NCBI GenBank assembly: GCA_965216915.1
Contig: CBDCGS010000008.1
Span: forward strand, 124,001-188,000
Direction of reading: 5' to 3'
Length of the DNA stretch: 64,000 bases
Source of the DNA: CBDCGS01 sp965216915
GTDB taxonomy: Bacteria; Pseudomonadota; Alphaproteobacteria; UBA828
The notes below the pieces were generated by a model, which was not told where the DNA came from, ran no database searches, and was given only the letters and a program-made list of their open reading frames with translations. This document shows, piece by piece, positions 1-8,883 of this stretch; the first letter of the stretch is position 1; each line of letters starts with the position of its first letter. Position numbers and translations under genes: made by a program.

Positions 1-135
1 CTTTTCGCCCGCTCAACCGCGGCGGCACCGTAGCCCGCGGCGCGGGACGGGATCAAGCGCGGTGCGCCAGACGCCGTCGCTTGCGCCCCGTGGGGCGGAT
101 CGGAGAGACTGCGCCAGACCATCGCGGGGACAGGC

Positions 136-1146
136 ATGAGCGACCACGGCGAAATTCGGCACCCCTATCTGTTGTTTCTCGGCGACGCACACGACGATCT
201 CGCCGCCAAGACGGCGCGCGGCATCGTCGCCTGGCGCCCCGACTGGTGCCTCGGGCAGCTCCGCCTCGATGGCTGCCAGACCACGGTCGACGTGCCCGAC
301 ATGACGATCGCCGATGCCGTCGACGCAGGGGCGAAGACGTTGATCGTCGGCGTCGCCAACCGGGGCGGCGTGGTCAGCGAAAGCTGGACCGAGACGCTGC
401 TCGCGGCGCTCGACGGCGGCCTCGACATCGCGAGCGGCCTGCATACCCGGCTCACCGAGGTCGCGCCGATCCGCGCGCGGGCTGAGGCGCTCGGCCGCCG
501 CCTCATCGACGTGCGTCATCCGACGCGGGAGTTTTCGGTCGGGAGCGGCAAGAAACGCACGGGCAAGCGGCTCTTGACCGTCGGCACCGACGCCTCCGTC
601 GGCAAGATGTACACGACGCTCGCCATCGAGGCGGCGCTGCGCAAGCGGGGCGTGCGCTGCACCTTCCGCGCGACCGGGCAGACCGGGATCTTCATCGCGG
701 GCGCCGGTGTCTCGGTCGACGCGGTGGTCGCCGATTTCATCTCAGGCGCTGCGGAATGGCTGACGCCGGAAAACACGCCCGATCACTGGGACCTCGTCGA
801 AGGGCAGGGCTCGCTCTTCCACCCCTCCTTCGCGGGCGTGACGCTCGGCCTGATCCACGGCGCCCAGCCCGACGCGCTCGTTATGTGTCATGAGCCGACG
901 CGCACCGGCATGCGTGGCATTCCGGAATGGCCGCTGCCCGATCTCGGCGAATGCATCGAGGCCAACCTCGCCGCCGCGCGGCTCACCAACCCCGCCGTGC
1001 GGTGCGTCGGTATCGCGATCAACACGCAACGCCTCACCGAGGACGCTGCGCACACGGTGCTCGCGCGCACCGCCGCCGCGCACGATCTGCCCTGCGTCGA
1101 TCCCGTGCGCACGGGCGTCGAGTCGATCGTCAACCAGATCGTCTGA
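136..1146 (+). CDS. dgcN: DUF1611 family D-glutamate N-acetyltransferase (DgcN-like)
   Basis: This 336-residue protein has the DUF1611 layout: an N-terminal Rossmann-like part (1-135) and a C-terminal P-loop NTPase-like part with GTDASVGKMYTT at 150-161 and VEGQGSLFHP at 221-230. Family members described as DgcN acetylate D-glutamate in the DgcN-DgcA route, in which N-acetyl-D-glutamate is then racemised to the L form. The next gene, 2 bases downstream on the same strand, is an enolase-superfamily dipeptide-epimerase homologue, which is exactly the expected partner. The ATG start is preceded by a GGGGACAGG-like ribosome-binding site. The family call is firm. The D-glutamate role follows from the gene pairing and is moderately sure; older annotation would be 'DUF1611 domain protein'. 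Confidence 0.8.
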   Translation: MSDHGEIRHPYLLFLGDAHDDLAAKTARGIVAWRPDWCLGQLRLDGCQTTVDVPDMTIADAVDAGAKTLIVGVANRGGVVSESWTETLLAALDGGLDIASGLHTRLTEVAPIRARAEALGRRLIDVRHPTREFSVGSGKKRTGKRLLTVGTDASVGKMYTTLAIEAALRKRGVRCTFRATGQTGIFIAGAGVSVDAVVADFISGAAEWLTPENTPDHWDLVEGQGSLFHPSFAGVTLGLIHGAQPDALVMCHEPTRTGMRGIPEWPLPDLGECIEANLAAARLTNPAVRCVGIAINTQRLTEDAAHTVLARTAAAHDLPCVDPVRTGVESIVNQIV

Positions 1147-1148
1147 CC

Positions 1149-2129
1149 ATGCGCCGCCTCAGGGCCACGCGCGAGGCCTGGCCGCTTCGGGGAACCTTCC
1201 GCATTTCCCGCGGCGCGAAGACCGAGACCGTGGTCACGCTCGTCGAGATTGCCGATGGTGACGCGATCGGTCGGGGCGAAAGCGTGCCCTATCCCCGTTA
1301 TGACGAGACCCCCGAAAGCGTTCTGGCGCAGATCAAGAGCGTGGCCGCCCTGATCGCCGACGGCCTCGATCGCGCGGCGCTCATGAACGCGCTGCCGCCC
1401 GGCGCTGCGCGCAACGCCGTCGATTGCGCGCTGTGGGACCTTGCGGCGAAGCAGGCGGGCGTTCGCGCGTGGGAGCTTGCGGGCATTCCGGCGCCGGCTC
1501 CTTGCGAGACGGCGATGACGCTTGGCCTCGACACCCCGGAGGCCATGGGGCGCGCCGCCGCGGCGCATGCGACGCTGCCGCTCCTCAAGCTCAAGGTCGC
1601 GGGCGAGGACGATCTCGCGCGGGTCGAGGCCGTGAGGGAAAACGCGCCTGACGCCCGCCTCATCGTCGATGCCAACGAAGCCTGGACGCCCAATCTCCTC
1701 GCGCCGCTCTTATCCGGCCTCGCCGCGCTCGGCGTGGAGATGGTGGAGCAGCCGCTCCCGGCGGGCGCGGACGCCGCGCTCGTCGGGCTCACCCCGCCGA
1801 TGCCGATCTGCGCCGACGAAAGCTGCCACACCCGCGCCGACCTGCCGGGCCTCGTCGACCGCTACCAGATGGTCAACGTCAAGCTCGACAAGGCGGGCGG
1901 CCTCACCGAGGCGCTCGCGCTCGCCAAGGCCGCGACCGAGGCCGGGCTCGGCCTCATGATCGGCTGCATGGTCGGCACCTCGCTTGCCATGGCGCCGGCG
2001 ACGCTGCTCACTCGCGGCGCGCGCATCGTCGACCTCGATGGCCCCCTGCTCACGGCGCGCGACCGCGAGCCCGGCCTCGTCTACCGCGGCGCGGTGCTCG
2101 AGCCGCCCGCCGCCGCACTCTGGGGCTGA
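1149..2129 (+). CDS. dgcA: Enolase-superfamily epimerase/racemase (DgcA-like)
   Basis: This 326-residue protein belongs to the muconate-lactonizing/dipeptide-epimerase branch of the enolase superfamily. The general bases are visible as the KLK motif (K147, K149) and K245 in NVKLDKAGG. The Mg2+ ligands are D174 (DANEAW), E200 (EQPLP) and D223 (CADES). The ATG at 1149 lies 2 bases after the preceding stop, giving the usual family length; an open frame extends further upstream but overlaps the previous gene. Family members epimerise L-Ala-D/L-Glu dipeptides. Next to a DUF1611 N-acetyltransferase the more likely substrate is N-acetyl-D-glutamate, racemised in the cytoplasm to feed glutamate pools. 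The fold and catalytic residues are certain; the substrate is inferred from context. Confidence 0.82.
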   Translation: MRRLRATREAWPLRGTFRISRGAKTETVVTLVEIADGDAIGRGESVPYPRYDETPESVLAQIKSVAALIADGLDRAALMNALPPGAARNAVDCALWDLAAKQAGVRAWELAGIPAPAPCETAMTLGLDTPEAMGRAAAAHATLPLLKLKVAGEDDLARVEAVRENAPDARLIVDANEAWTPNLLAPLLSGLAALGVEMVEQPLPAGADAALVGLTPPMPICADESCHTRADLPGLVDRYQMVNVKLDKAGGLTEALALAKAATEAGLGLMIGCMVGTSLAMAPATLLTRGARIVDLDGPLLTARDREPGLVYRGAVLEPPAAALWG

Positions 2130-2170
2130 GCGGCCGTTCATTGACGGTCAACGGGGCGTCGCGCATACTT

Positions 2171-2186
2171 TTTCGCAGGTGCGAAA
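2171..2186. promoter_or_regulatory. Perfect palindrome over the mcm ribosome-binding site
   Basis: TTTCGCA-GG-TGCGAAA is a perfect inverted repeat with 7-base arms and a 2-base centre. It ends 9 bases before the ATG of the methylmalonyl-CoA mutase gene and its right arm runs into the GAAAGGA Shine-Dalgarno sequence. It could be an operator or an RNA hairpin hiding the ribosome-binding site. Propionyl-CoA/methylmalonyl-CoA genes in alphaproteobacteria are known to be controlled by PccR/ScfR-type regulators binding TTTGCAAA-like repeats. This site is similar in style but not identical. Confidence 0.5.
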
Positions 2187-2195
2187 GGATGCGAC

Positions 2196-4343
2196 ATGGC
2201 TGATTTTCCCCGGACGAGCGCGGCTGACTGGGCCGCGCTCGTCGCCAAGGAGCTGAAGGGGCGCGAGCCGGAAACCCTCCATTGGGAGACGCCCGAGGGC
2301 ATCACCGTCAAGCCGCTCTACACCGCCGACGATCTCGCGGCGATGGAGGCCGATCCGGGCCTGCCGGGCTTCGCGCCGTTCACGCGCGGCGTGCGCGCCT
2401 CGATGTATGCGAACCGCCCGTGGACCATCCGGCAATATGCCGGCTTCGCCACGGCCGAGGAATCGAACGCGTTCTACAAGCGCAACCTCGCGGGCGGCCA
2501 AAAGGGGCTGTCGGTGGCCTTCGATCTCGCCACCCATCGGGGCTATGACAGCGACCACCCCCGGGTGCGCGGCGATGTCGGCAAGGCGGGTGTCGCGATC
2601 GACACCGTCGAGGACATGAAGATCCTGTTCGACGGTATCAAGCTTTCGGACGTCAGCGTCTCGATGACCATGAACGGGGCGGTGCTGCCGGTGATGGCGG
2701 CCTTTGTCGTCGCAGCGGAGGAGCAGGGGGTCGGCCAGGACGCGCTCTCAGGGACGATCCAGAACGACATCCTCAAGGAGTTCATGGTCCGCAACACCTA
2801 TATCTACCCGCCCGAGCCGAGCATGCGCATCGTGGCCGACATCATCGCGCACAGCGCGAAGCACATGCCGCGCTTCAACTCGGTCTCGATCTCCGGCTAC
2901 CACATGCAGGAGGCGGGTGCGACGCTGGTGCAAGAGCTCGCCTTCACGCTTGCCGACGGCCTCGAATATGTGCGCGCGGCACGCTCGCGCGGCCTCGCGA
3001 TCGATGCCTTCGCGCCGCGCCTTTCGTTCTTCTTCTGCATCGGCATGAACTTCTTCATGGAGATCGCCAAGCTGCGCGCCGCCCGCACCCTTTGGGCCAA
3101 CCTGATGCAGCCGTTCGAGCCTAAAGACGCGCGTTCGCTCATGCTGCGCACGCATTGCCAAACCTCCGGGGTCTCGCTCACCGAGCAGGACCCCTACAAC
3201 AACGTCATCCGCACCGCCTATGAGGCGCTCGCCGCTGTGCTCGGGGGCACCCAGTCTCTCCACACCAACGCGCTCGACGAGGCGGTCGCGCTACCCACCG
3301 ATTTCTCGGCGCGCATCGCGCGCAACACCCAGCTCATCCTCGCGGAGGAGACCGGCGTGCCGCGCGTGGTCGATCCGCTCGGTGGCTCCTACTATGTCGA
3401 ATCGCTCACGCGCTCGATGGTCGAGGCGGCCGGTGCGCTGATCGACGAGGTCGAGGCGCTCGGCGGCATGACCAAGGCGGTCGCCGCCGGCATGCCGAAG
3501 CTCCGCATCGAGGAGGCGGCGACGCGCCGGCAGGCGCGCCTCGACCGCGGCGAGGACACGATCGTCGGCGTCAACAAGTACGAGGCCGGCGCTGGCGACA
3601 TGCCCGAGCTGCTCGACATCGACAATCGCGCCGTCCGTGAAGCGCAGATCGCGCGCCTCCAGGCGGTGCGCGCGGCGCGCGACGAGGCGGCCTGCCAAGC
3701 GGCGCTCGCGCGGCTCACCGAGGGCACCGGCGGTGACGCCAATTTGCTCGCGCTCTCCATTGAGGCGATGCGCGCGCGCGCGACGGTGGGCGAGGTCTCC
3801 GATGCGCTGGAGCAAGTCTTCACGCGCCACCGGGCCGAGGTGCGGGCGGTCTCGGGGGTCTACGGCGCGGCCTACGCCGATGATGACGAGTTTCACCGCA
3901 TTCAGCGCGAGATCGAGGGCTTCGCCCGCGCCGAGGGGCGGCGCCCGCGCATGCTGGTGGTCAAGCTCGGCCAGGATGGGCACGACCGCGGCGCCAAGGT
4001 GATCGCGACGGCCTTCGCGGATATCGGCTTCGACGTCGATGTCGGTCCGCTCTTCCAAACGCCAGAGGAAGCCGCGCGCGAGGCGGTCGAGAACGACGTG
4101 CATGTGGTCGGCGTGTCGAGCCAGGCGGCGGGTCATCGCACGCTGGTGCCGGAGCTGATCGCCGCGCTCAAGGCCGCGGGCGCGGGCGAGGTGCTGGTGA
4201 TCTGCGGTGGCGTGATTCCGCCGAAGGATCACGCCACGCTCAAGGCCGCCGGTGTCGCCGCGGTCTATGGGCCTGGCACCAACATTCCGCGCGCGGCCGC
4301 CGAGATCGTCTCGCTCATCCGGCGGCGCGAAAAGGCCGCATGA
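2196..4343 (+). CDS. mcm: Methylmalonyl-CoA mutase, adenosylcobalamin-dependent, single-chain
   Basis: This 715-residue enzyme interconverts (R)-methylmalonyl-CoA and succinyl-CoA, the last step of propionyl-CoA assimilation. The N-terminal TIM-barrel substrate domain fills about residues 1-560, with the typical TSGVSLTEQDPYNN and GGTQSLHTNALDEA segments. The C-terminal cobalamin domain carries DxHxxG at D594-G599, with H596 as the lower axial ligand. The length matches catalytically complete alpha/MutB/ScpA-type chains, so this is not a catalytically dead beta subunit. No MeaB/ArgK chaperone, epimerase or propionyl-CoA carboxylase gene lies within the window. The start is set by GAAAGGA upstream of the ATG. 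A palindrome overlaps this ribosome-binding site (2171-2186), which suggests translational or repressor control. Confidence 0.95.
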   Translation: MADFPRTSAADWAALVAKELKGREPETLHWETPEGITVKPLYTADDLAAMEADPGLPGFAPFTRGVRASMYANRPWTIRQYAGFATAEESNAFYKRNLAGGQKGLSVAFDLATHRGYDSDHPRVRGDVGKAGVAIDTVEDMKILFDGIKLSDVSVSMTMNGAVLPVMAAFVVAAEEQGVGQDALSGTIQNDILKEFMVRNTYIYPPEPSMRIVADIIAHSAKHMPRFNSVSISGYHMQEAGATLVQELAFTLADGLEYVRAARSRGLAIDAFAPRLSFFFCIGMNFFMEIAKLRAARTLWANLMQPFEPKDARSLMLRTHCQTSGVSLTEQDPYNNVIRTAYEALAAVLGGTQSLHTNALDEAVALPTDFSARIARNTQLILAEETGVPRVVDPLGGSYYVESLTRSMVEAAGALIDEVEALGGMTKAVAAGMPKLRIEEAATRRQARLDRGEDTIVGVNKYEAGAGDMPELLDIDNRAVREAQIARLQAVRAARDEAACQAALARLTEGTGGDANLLALSIEAMRARATVGEVSDALEQVFTRHRAEVRAVSGVYGAAYADDDEFHRIQREIEGFARAEGRRPRMLVVKLGQDGHDRGAKVIATAFADIGFDVDVGPLFQTPEEAAREAVENDVHVVGVSSQAAGHRTLVPELIAALKAAGAGEVLVICGGVIPPKDHATLKAAGVAAVYGPGTNIPRAAAEIVSLIRRREKAA

Positions 4344-4445
4344 CCCGGCGCCGACGCTCGGGCACAATTGACCCCACGACGCCGCCTCCCCATGTGAGGC
4401 CTTAGGGCCCCGCCCGGGGCGCAACGACAACAGGCAGCACACCAC

Positions 4446-6317
4446 ATGGTTTCCCTCCAGCGGGAAGCGCGCCAACATCCGCGCGGCTCGCGGTCCCACC
4501 TCCACACGATCCGCACGTTGCTGCCCTATCTCTGGCCGCGCGGCTCCCTGGAGATGCGCGGGCGCGTGGCGCTCGCAATCCTGCTGCTCATCGGCGCCAA
4601 GGTGGCGAACGTCTATGTGCCGATCCTCTACAAGGAGGCGGTCGACATCCTCTCCGGCGACACGGCGGCGGTCATCGTCGTGCCGATCGGCATCTTGCTG
4701 GCCTATGGCGCGATCCGCGTGCTCACGGTGGCCTTCGGCGAGCTGCGCGATGCCGTGTTCGCCAAGGTCGCCGAACGCGCCATCCGCACGGTCGCGCTGC
4801 AGGTGTTCCGTCATCTGCACCGGCTCTCGCTCCGCTTCCACATCGAGCGGCGCACGGGCGGCCTGAGCCGCGCGATCGAGCGCGGCACGAAGGGCATCGA
4901 GTTCCTCCTCACCTTCATGCTCTTCAACGTGCTGCCGACGCTGGTCGAGATCACACTGGTCTGCGGCATCCTCTGGGGCCTCTACGGTGTGGTCTACGCG
5001 GCGATCACGTTCGTCACCATCGCCACCTACATCTTCTTCACGCTGGCCGTCACCGAGTGGCGCATCAAGTTCCGCCGCCGCATGAACGAGAAGGACAGCG
5101 AGGCCAACACCAAGGCGATCGACAGCCTGCTCAACTACGAGACCGTGAAATATTTCGGCAACGAGGCGCATGAGGCGGCGCGCTTCGACGTCTCGCGCCG
5201 GCAATATGAGCGCGCCGCGGTGCAGAGCAAGACGAGCCTCTCGCTGCTCAACATCGGCCAAGGCGCGATCATCGCGATCGGGCTCACGGGCATCACGATC
5301 ATGGCGGGCAACGAGGTCGCGGCCGGCACGATGACGATCGGCGACTTCGTGCTCGTCAACACCTACCTCATTCAGCTCTACATTCCGCTCAACTTCCTCG
5401 GCTTCGTCTACCGCGAGATCAAGCAATCGCTTACGGACATGGAATCCATGTTCGAGATCATGCACGTCAACACCGAGGTGGAGGATAAGCCCGGCGCGCC
5501 GCCGCTCAGCGTGACCGAGGGCGGGATCCGCTTCGAGAACGTGCGCTTCAGCTACGAGGCCAACCGGCGCATCCTGACCGACGTGTCGTTCGACGTGCCG
5601 CCGGGCGAGACGGTGGCGATCGTCGGCGCGAGCGGCGCCGGCAAGTCGACCATCTCGCGCATCCTCTTTCGCTTCTACGACATCGAATCGGGTGCCGTGC
5701 TGATCGATGGGCAAGACATCCGCGACGTCCAACAAACAAGCCTGCGCAGCGCCATCGGCATCGTTCCGCAAGACACGGTGCTCTTCAACGACACGATCTA
5801 CTACAACATCGCCTATGGCAGGTCCGAGGCGACCCAGGCCGCTGTCGAGGACGCCGCCCGCCTCGCTCACATTCACGACTTCATCGAGAGCCTGCCCGAG
5901 GGCTACGAGACGGTCGTCGGGGAACGCGGGCTCAAGCTCTCCGGCGGCGAGAAGCAGCGCGTCGCGATCGCGCGCACCATCCTCAAGGACCCGAAGATCC
6001 TGCTCTTCGACGAGGCGACGTCGGCGCTCGACTCGCGCACGGAGAAGGAGATCCAGGCCAACCTCCGCGAGGTGAGCCGCGACCGCTCGACGCTCATAAT
6101 CGCGCATCGCCTCTCGACGATCATCGACGCCGATCAGATCCTCGTGCTCGACGGTGGCGAAGTCGTCGAGCGTGGCCGCCACGCCGAGCTCTTGGAGCGC
6201 GACGGCCGCTACGCCGAAATGTGGCGGCGCCAGCAGGAGACCGCGGAGCTCAAGGAAGAGCTGGAGCAGCGCCTCGCGGCCGAGGGCGCGCGGGCGGAGG
6301 AGCCGGCGGGCGCGTAG
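4446..6317 (+). CDS. Atm1/HMT1-type ABC transporter, fused membrane and ATPase domains
   Basis: This 623-residue half-transporter has six membrane helices (about 35-330) followed by one nucleotide-binding domain. Walker A is GASGAGKS (394-401), the signature is LSGGEKQR (498-505), Walker B is ILLFDEATS with D522/E523, and the H-loop is IIAHRLSTI. The loop VPQDTVLFNDTIYYNI and the N-terminal TLLPYLWP segment are typical of the Atm1 subfamily, which forms inner-membrane homodimers exporting glutathione-linked sulfur or metal compounds. The C-terminus is a charged tail rich in Glu and Ala. It is monocistronic, about 100 bases after the mutase gene. The substrate cannot be read from sequence; heavy-metal or glutathione-persulfide export is the family expectation. 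Confidence 0.88.
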   Translation: MVSLQREARQHPRGSRSHLHTIRTLLPYLWPRGSLEMRGRVALAILLLIGAKVANVYVPILYKEAVDILSGDTAAVIVVPIGILLAYGAIRVLTVAFGELRDAVFAKVAERAIRTVALQVFRHLHRLSLRFHIERRTGGLSRAIERGTKGIEFLLTFMLFNVLPTLVEITLVCGILWGLYGVVYAAITFVTIATYIFFTLAVTEWRIKFRRRMNEKDSEANTKAIDSLLNYETVKYFGNEAHEAARFDVSRRQYERAAVQSKTSLSLLNIGQGAIIAIGLTGITIMAGNEVAAGTMTIGDFVLVNTYLIQLYIPLNFLGFVYREIKQSLTDMESMFEIMHVNTEVEDKPGAPPLSVTEGGIRFENVRFSYEANRRILTDVSFDVPPGETVAIVGASGAGKSTISRILFRFYDIESGAVLIDGQDIRDVQQTSLRSAIGIVPQDTVLFNDTIYYNIAYGRSEATQAAVEDAARLAHIHDFIESLPEGYETVVGERGLKLSGGEKQRVAIARTILKDPKILLFDEATSALDSRTEKEIQANLREVSRDRSTLIIAHRLSTIIDADQILVLDGGEVVERGRHAELLERDGRYAEMWRRQQETAELKEELEQRLAAEGARAEEPAGA

Positions 6318-6396
6318 ACCGCCGCCCGCGGATGGCCGCGTGGACGGGCGGCGCGGCAAGGCATAGATTCGGCTGGCGATCGGCTGGGAAGGGTTG

Positions 6397-8157
6397 ATGG
6401 CGGAGAGGATCGAGCGGCGGCTTGCGGCGATATTGAGCGCCGATGTCGTCGGCTATTCACGCCTCATGGAGGCGGACGAGAGCGCCACGCTCGCCAAGCT
6501 GCGCGCGCACCGGCAGGAGGTGTTCGACCCTCTCGTCGCGCAGCATCGCGGGCGGGTGGTCAAGCTCATGGGCGACGGCGCGCTCGTCGAGTTCGCGAGC
6601 GTCGTCGATGCCGTGGCCTGTGCCGTTGCCGTGCAGACCGCGCTCGCCGCGCGGAACGAGGCTCTGCCGCTTGACGAGTGCATCGTGCTGCGCGTCGGCG
6701 TCAACCTCGGCGACGTCATGATCGAGGGCGGTGACCTCTATGGCGACGGGGTGAACGTCGCGGCGCGCCTTCAGGCGCTCGCGGAGCCGGGCTCGGTCTA
6801 TGTCTCCGGCGATGTTCACCGCCAAGTGCAGCGCAAGCTCGATCTCACCTTCGAGGATCACGGAACCCACAACCTCAAGAACATCGACGAGCCGGTCCAT
6901 GTCTGGCGCTGGTCGCCGGAGCGCGCGGCTGGGGAGGGGGCGCACACGCCTGCGGCCGAGCCGTCGGCGCCCGATCGCCCGTCGATTGCCGTGCTGCCCT
7001 TCGACAATATGAGCGCCGATGCCGAGCAGGATTACTTCGCCGACGGCATCACCGAGGACATCATCACCGATCTCTCCAAGGTATCGGGCCTGTTCGTGAT
7101 CGCCCGCAACTCCGTGTTCACCTACAAGGGCCGGGCGGTGCGCATAGATCAGGCATGCCGCGAGCTCGGCGTGCGCTATGCTGTCGAGGGCAGCGTGCGC
7201 AAGGCCGGCAATCGGGTGCGCGTCACCGCGCAGCTCATCGACGGCACCGACGGCGGTCATGTTTGGGCCGAGCGCTACGATCGCGATCTCGACGACATCT
7301 TCGCGGTGCAGGACGATCTCTCGCGCAACATCGTCGAGGCGCTCAAGGTCACGCTGACCGCGGGCGAGGCCGCGCGTCTCGTCCAGCGTGGGACCGCGAA
7401 CATCGAGGCCTATGACTGCTTCCTGCGCGCGCGCGAATTGATGGTGCGGTTCACAAAGACGGACAACACCGAAGCCCGGCAGCTTCTCCGCAAGGCGCTC
7501 GCGCTCGATCCCGGCTACGCCGTCGCGCTGGCCGCGCTTGCCAATTCGTACCTTCAGGAATGGACGATGGGCCGCAGCGCGTCACCGGAGGAGACGCTCG
7601 AGCGCGCGTGCGAATTGGCGCGGGGCGCCGTGGCGCTCGACGACAACCTTGCCGAAGCGCACAGCGTCCTCGGCTTTGCGCTGCTGTGGAAGAAGGATCA
7701 CGCGGGCGCGCTGGCGGAAGGCGCGAAGGGGGTCGCGCTCGATCCGAACGCAGCGTTCGCGCGCTATTTCCACTCCATGACCTTGTCTTACTCGGGGCGT
7801 CCCGACGAGGGATTGAGCGAGGCGCGGCTCGCGGCCCGTCTCGACCCAAGCAACGAGGGAGCGCTCGTGTTCGCCGCCGGCCATGCGCTGTACATGCTCG
7901 GCGACTATGTCGATGCGCTTGCGGCATTCGACGAGATGATCCGACACGCGCCGGGCTTCATGCCGGCCTACATTTACGCGGCGATTTGCCACGAGAAGCT
8001 CGGACAGAACGGCCCCGCCCGGGAGGCGCTGCAATCCGCGCTCGCGAAGACGCCGTCGCTCTCGGCCGGCTGGGCGAGAGACGCGCTGCCCTACGAGAGC
8101 GCCGCCGCCCTCGACGACTTCACTGCCACGGCGCAGGCGATCGGCCTACCGGAGTAG
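6397..8157 (+). CDS. Class III adenylate/guanylate cyclase with TolB-N-like and TPR domains
   Basis: This protein has about 586 residues. An N-terminal class III cyclase homology domain (about 5-170) keeps the two metal-binding aspartates, D16 in SADVVGYSRL and D60 in MGDGALVEF. A segment resembling the TolB N-terminal/FlgO-like fold follows from about residue 194 (RPSIAVLPFDNMS), and then a TPR array (about 345-575). No transmembrane segment or signal peptide is visible, so it is probably cytoplasmic. This architecture is expanded in many copies in rhizobia and other alphaproteobacteria. The TPR part probably senses a protein partner and sets cyclase activity. A TTG one codon upstream (6394) is an alternative start. 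cAMP is the likely product; cGMP cannot be excluded. Confidence 0.85.
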   Translation: MAERIERRLAAILSADVVGYSRLMEADESATLAKLRAHRQEVFDPLVAQHRGRVVKLMGDGALVEFASVVDAVACAVAVQTALAARNEALPLDECIVLRVGVNLGDVMIEGGDLYGDGVNVAARLQALAEPGSVYVSGDVHRQVQRKLDLTFEDHGTHNLKNIDEPVHVWRWSPERAAGEGAHTPAAEPSAPDRPSIAVLPFDNMSADAEQDYFADGITEDIITDLSKVSGLFVIARNSVFTYKGRAVRIDQACRELGVRYAVEGSVRKAGNRVRVTAQLIDGTDGGHVWAERYDRDLDDIFAVQDDLSRNIVEALKVTLTAGEAARLVQRGTANIEAYDCFLRARELMVRFTKTDNTEARQLLRKALALDPGYAVALAALANSYLQEWTMGRSASPEETLERACELARGAVALDDNLAEAHSVLGFALLWKKDHAGALAEGAKGVALDPNAAFARYFHSMTLSYSGRPDEGLSEARLAARLDPSNEGALVFAAGHALYMLGDYVDALAAFDEMIRHAPGFMPAYIYAAICHEKLGQNGPAREALQSALAKTPSLSAGWARDALPYESAAALDDFTATAQAIGLPE

Positions 8158-8237
8158 CGCCCAATCTCTCCGTTGATGTGTGGCAAGCCGCCGGCCGAGC
8201 GCGCCGGCAGGGCCCACCGGCGCCGATATCGCGTGCC

Positions 8238-8597
8238 TCAGTTTCCCTGAAAGTCGAAGGTGATCAAAACGTCAGGCTCGGTTCGTGATGGCGCCTTGCC
8301 CGAGGCCTCGCAGGCGTCAGTGCACGGGAATTGCCCGGTCGCCTGCAACGCCAAGGCGGGCGCAAGGGGAACCGCGGACACCTCGATCTCGGCGGCGGGC
8401 GCGGTGGTCAGTCTCGGCGTGACGAGGATGATGAGCTCGGCGCCCTGAACCTCCTGCATGTCCGAGGCCGATAGCGGACCCGCCGCCACGCCGCCCAGCA
8501 GGGTGAATTCACGGTCCGTTGCCGTCGGGTCGCCGGCCTGAGCGGTGGCGGCAAACGCCATCGCAACGAGCGATGCCGCAACAATCGCGTGTCTCAT
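8238..8597 (-). CDS. Small secreted protein with bacteriocin-leader-like motif, function unknown
   Basis: This is a 119-residue protein with a clear Sec signal peptide (hydrophobic stretch 5-18, cleavage near AQA-GD at 21-22). The ATG is preceded by AGGAGACAGCCC, which fixes the start. Just after the signal peptide comes FTLLGGVAAGPLSASDMQEV followed by QGA. That resembles the LSxxEMxxVxGG double-glycine leader motif of small exported peptides. The C-terminal half is Pro/Ala-rich with two cysteines (CTDAC) that could pair. I do not recognise a named family. It sits alone between the cyclase gene (convergent) and the atp terminator, so it must use its own promoter, which I could not identify. 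Confidence 0.6.
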   Translation of the reverse strand: MRHAIVAASLVAMAFAATAQAGDPTATDREFTLLGGVAAGPLSASDMQEVQGAELIILVTPRLTTAPAAEIEVSAVPLAPALALQATGQFPCTDACEASGKAPSRTEPDVLITFDFQGN

Positions 8598-8828
8598 GGG
8601 CTGTCTCCTAATGTTCGGCCCGCGCGATTTGGGCCGGCGGGCTGCCGCCAATGGCGCTTCCCATTGAGCACCCTCGCTCGCAGCCACGCAAGAGTGGTTG
8701 GTCCCCGGTGCCACAACTTCGCGCAACCATACGGTGATTGCGCGCATCTCTCGGCAGGGGTGGACTTTCCGCCTCCGGACCGTCGCGACGCGCAAGCGCT
8801 CTCGGCTACCACGAGCGTGGCGGGCCCC

Positions 8829-8861
8829 AAAAAAAAGACCCCACAACAGCGGGGCCTTTTT
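8829..8861 (-). terminator. Rho-independent, probably bidirectional terminator of the F0 operon
   Basis: Downstream of atpF, reading the minus strand, the sequence folds as CCCCGC-TGTT-GTGGGG (8849-8854 pairing with 8839-8844, one G-U pair). It is followed by a run of eight T (8829-8836). On the other strand the same stem is followed by five T (8857-8861). It begins 22 bases after the atpF stop codon. Confidence 0.85.
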
Positions 8862-8883
8862 CGATGCGGTGCTGCGCGGGGGC

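Noticed and set aside
4407..4420. GCCCCG-CC-CGGGGC stem between the mutase and ABC genes as a terminator
   Set aside because: Loop of only two bases and no T-run on either side; such stems are common by chance in GC-rich DNA.
3291..6359. A 1022-codon open frame on the minus strand opposite the mutase and ABC transporter
   Set aside because: The translated product is His/Arg/Asp-rich without domain features; it mirrors two well-supported genes.
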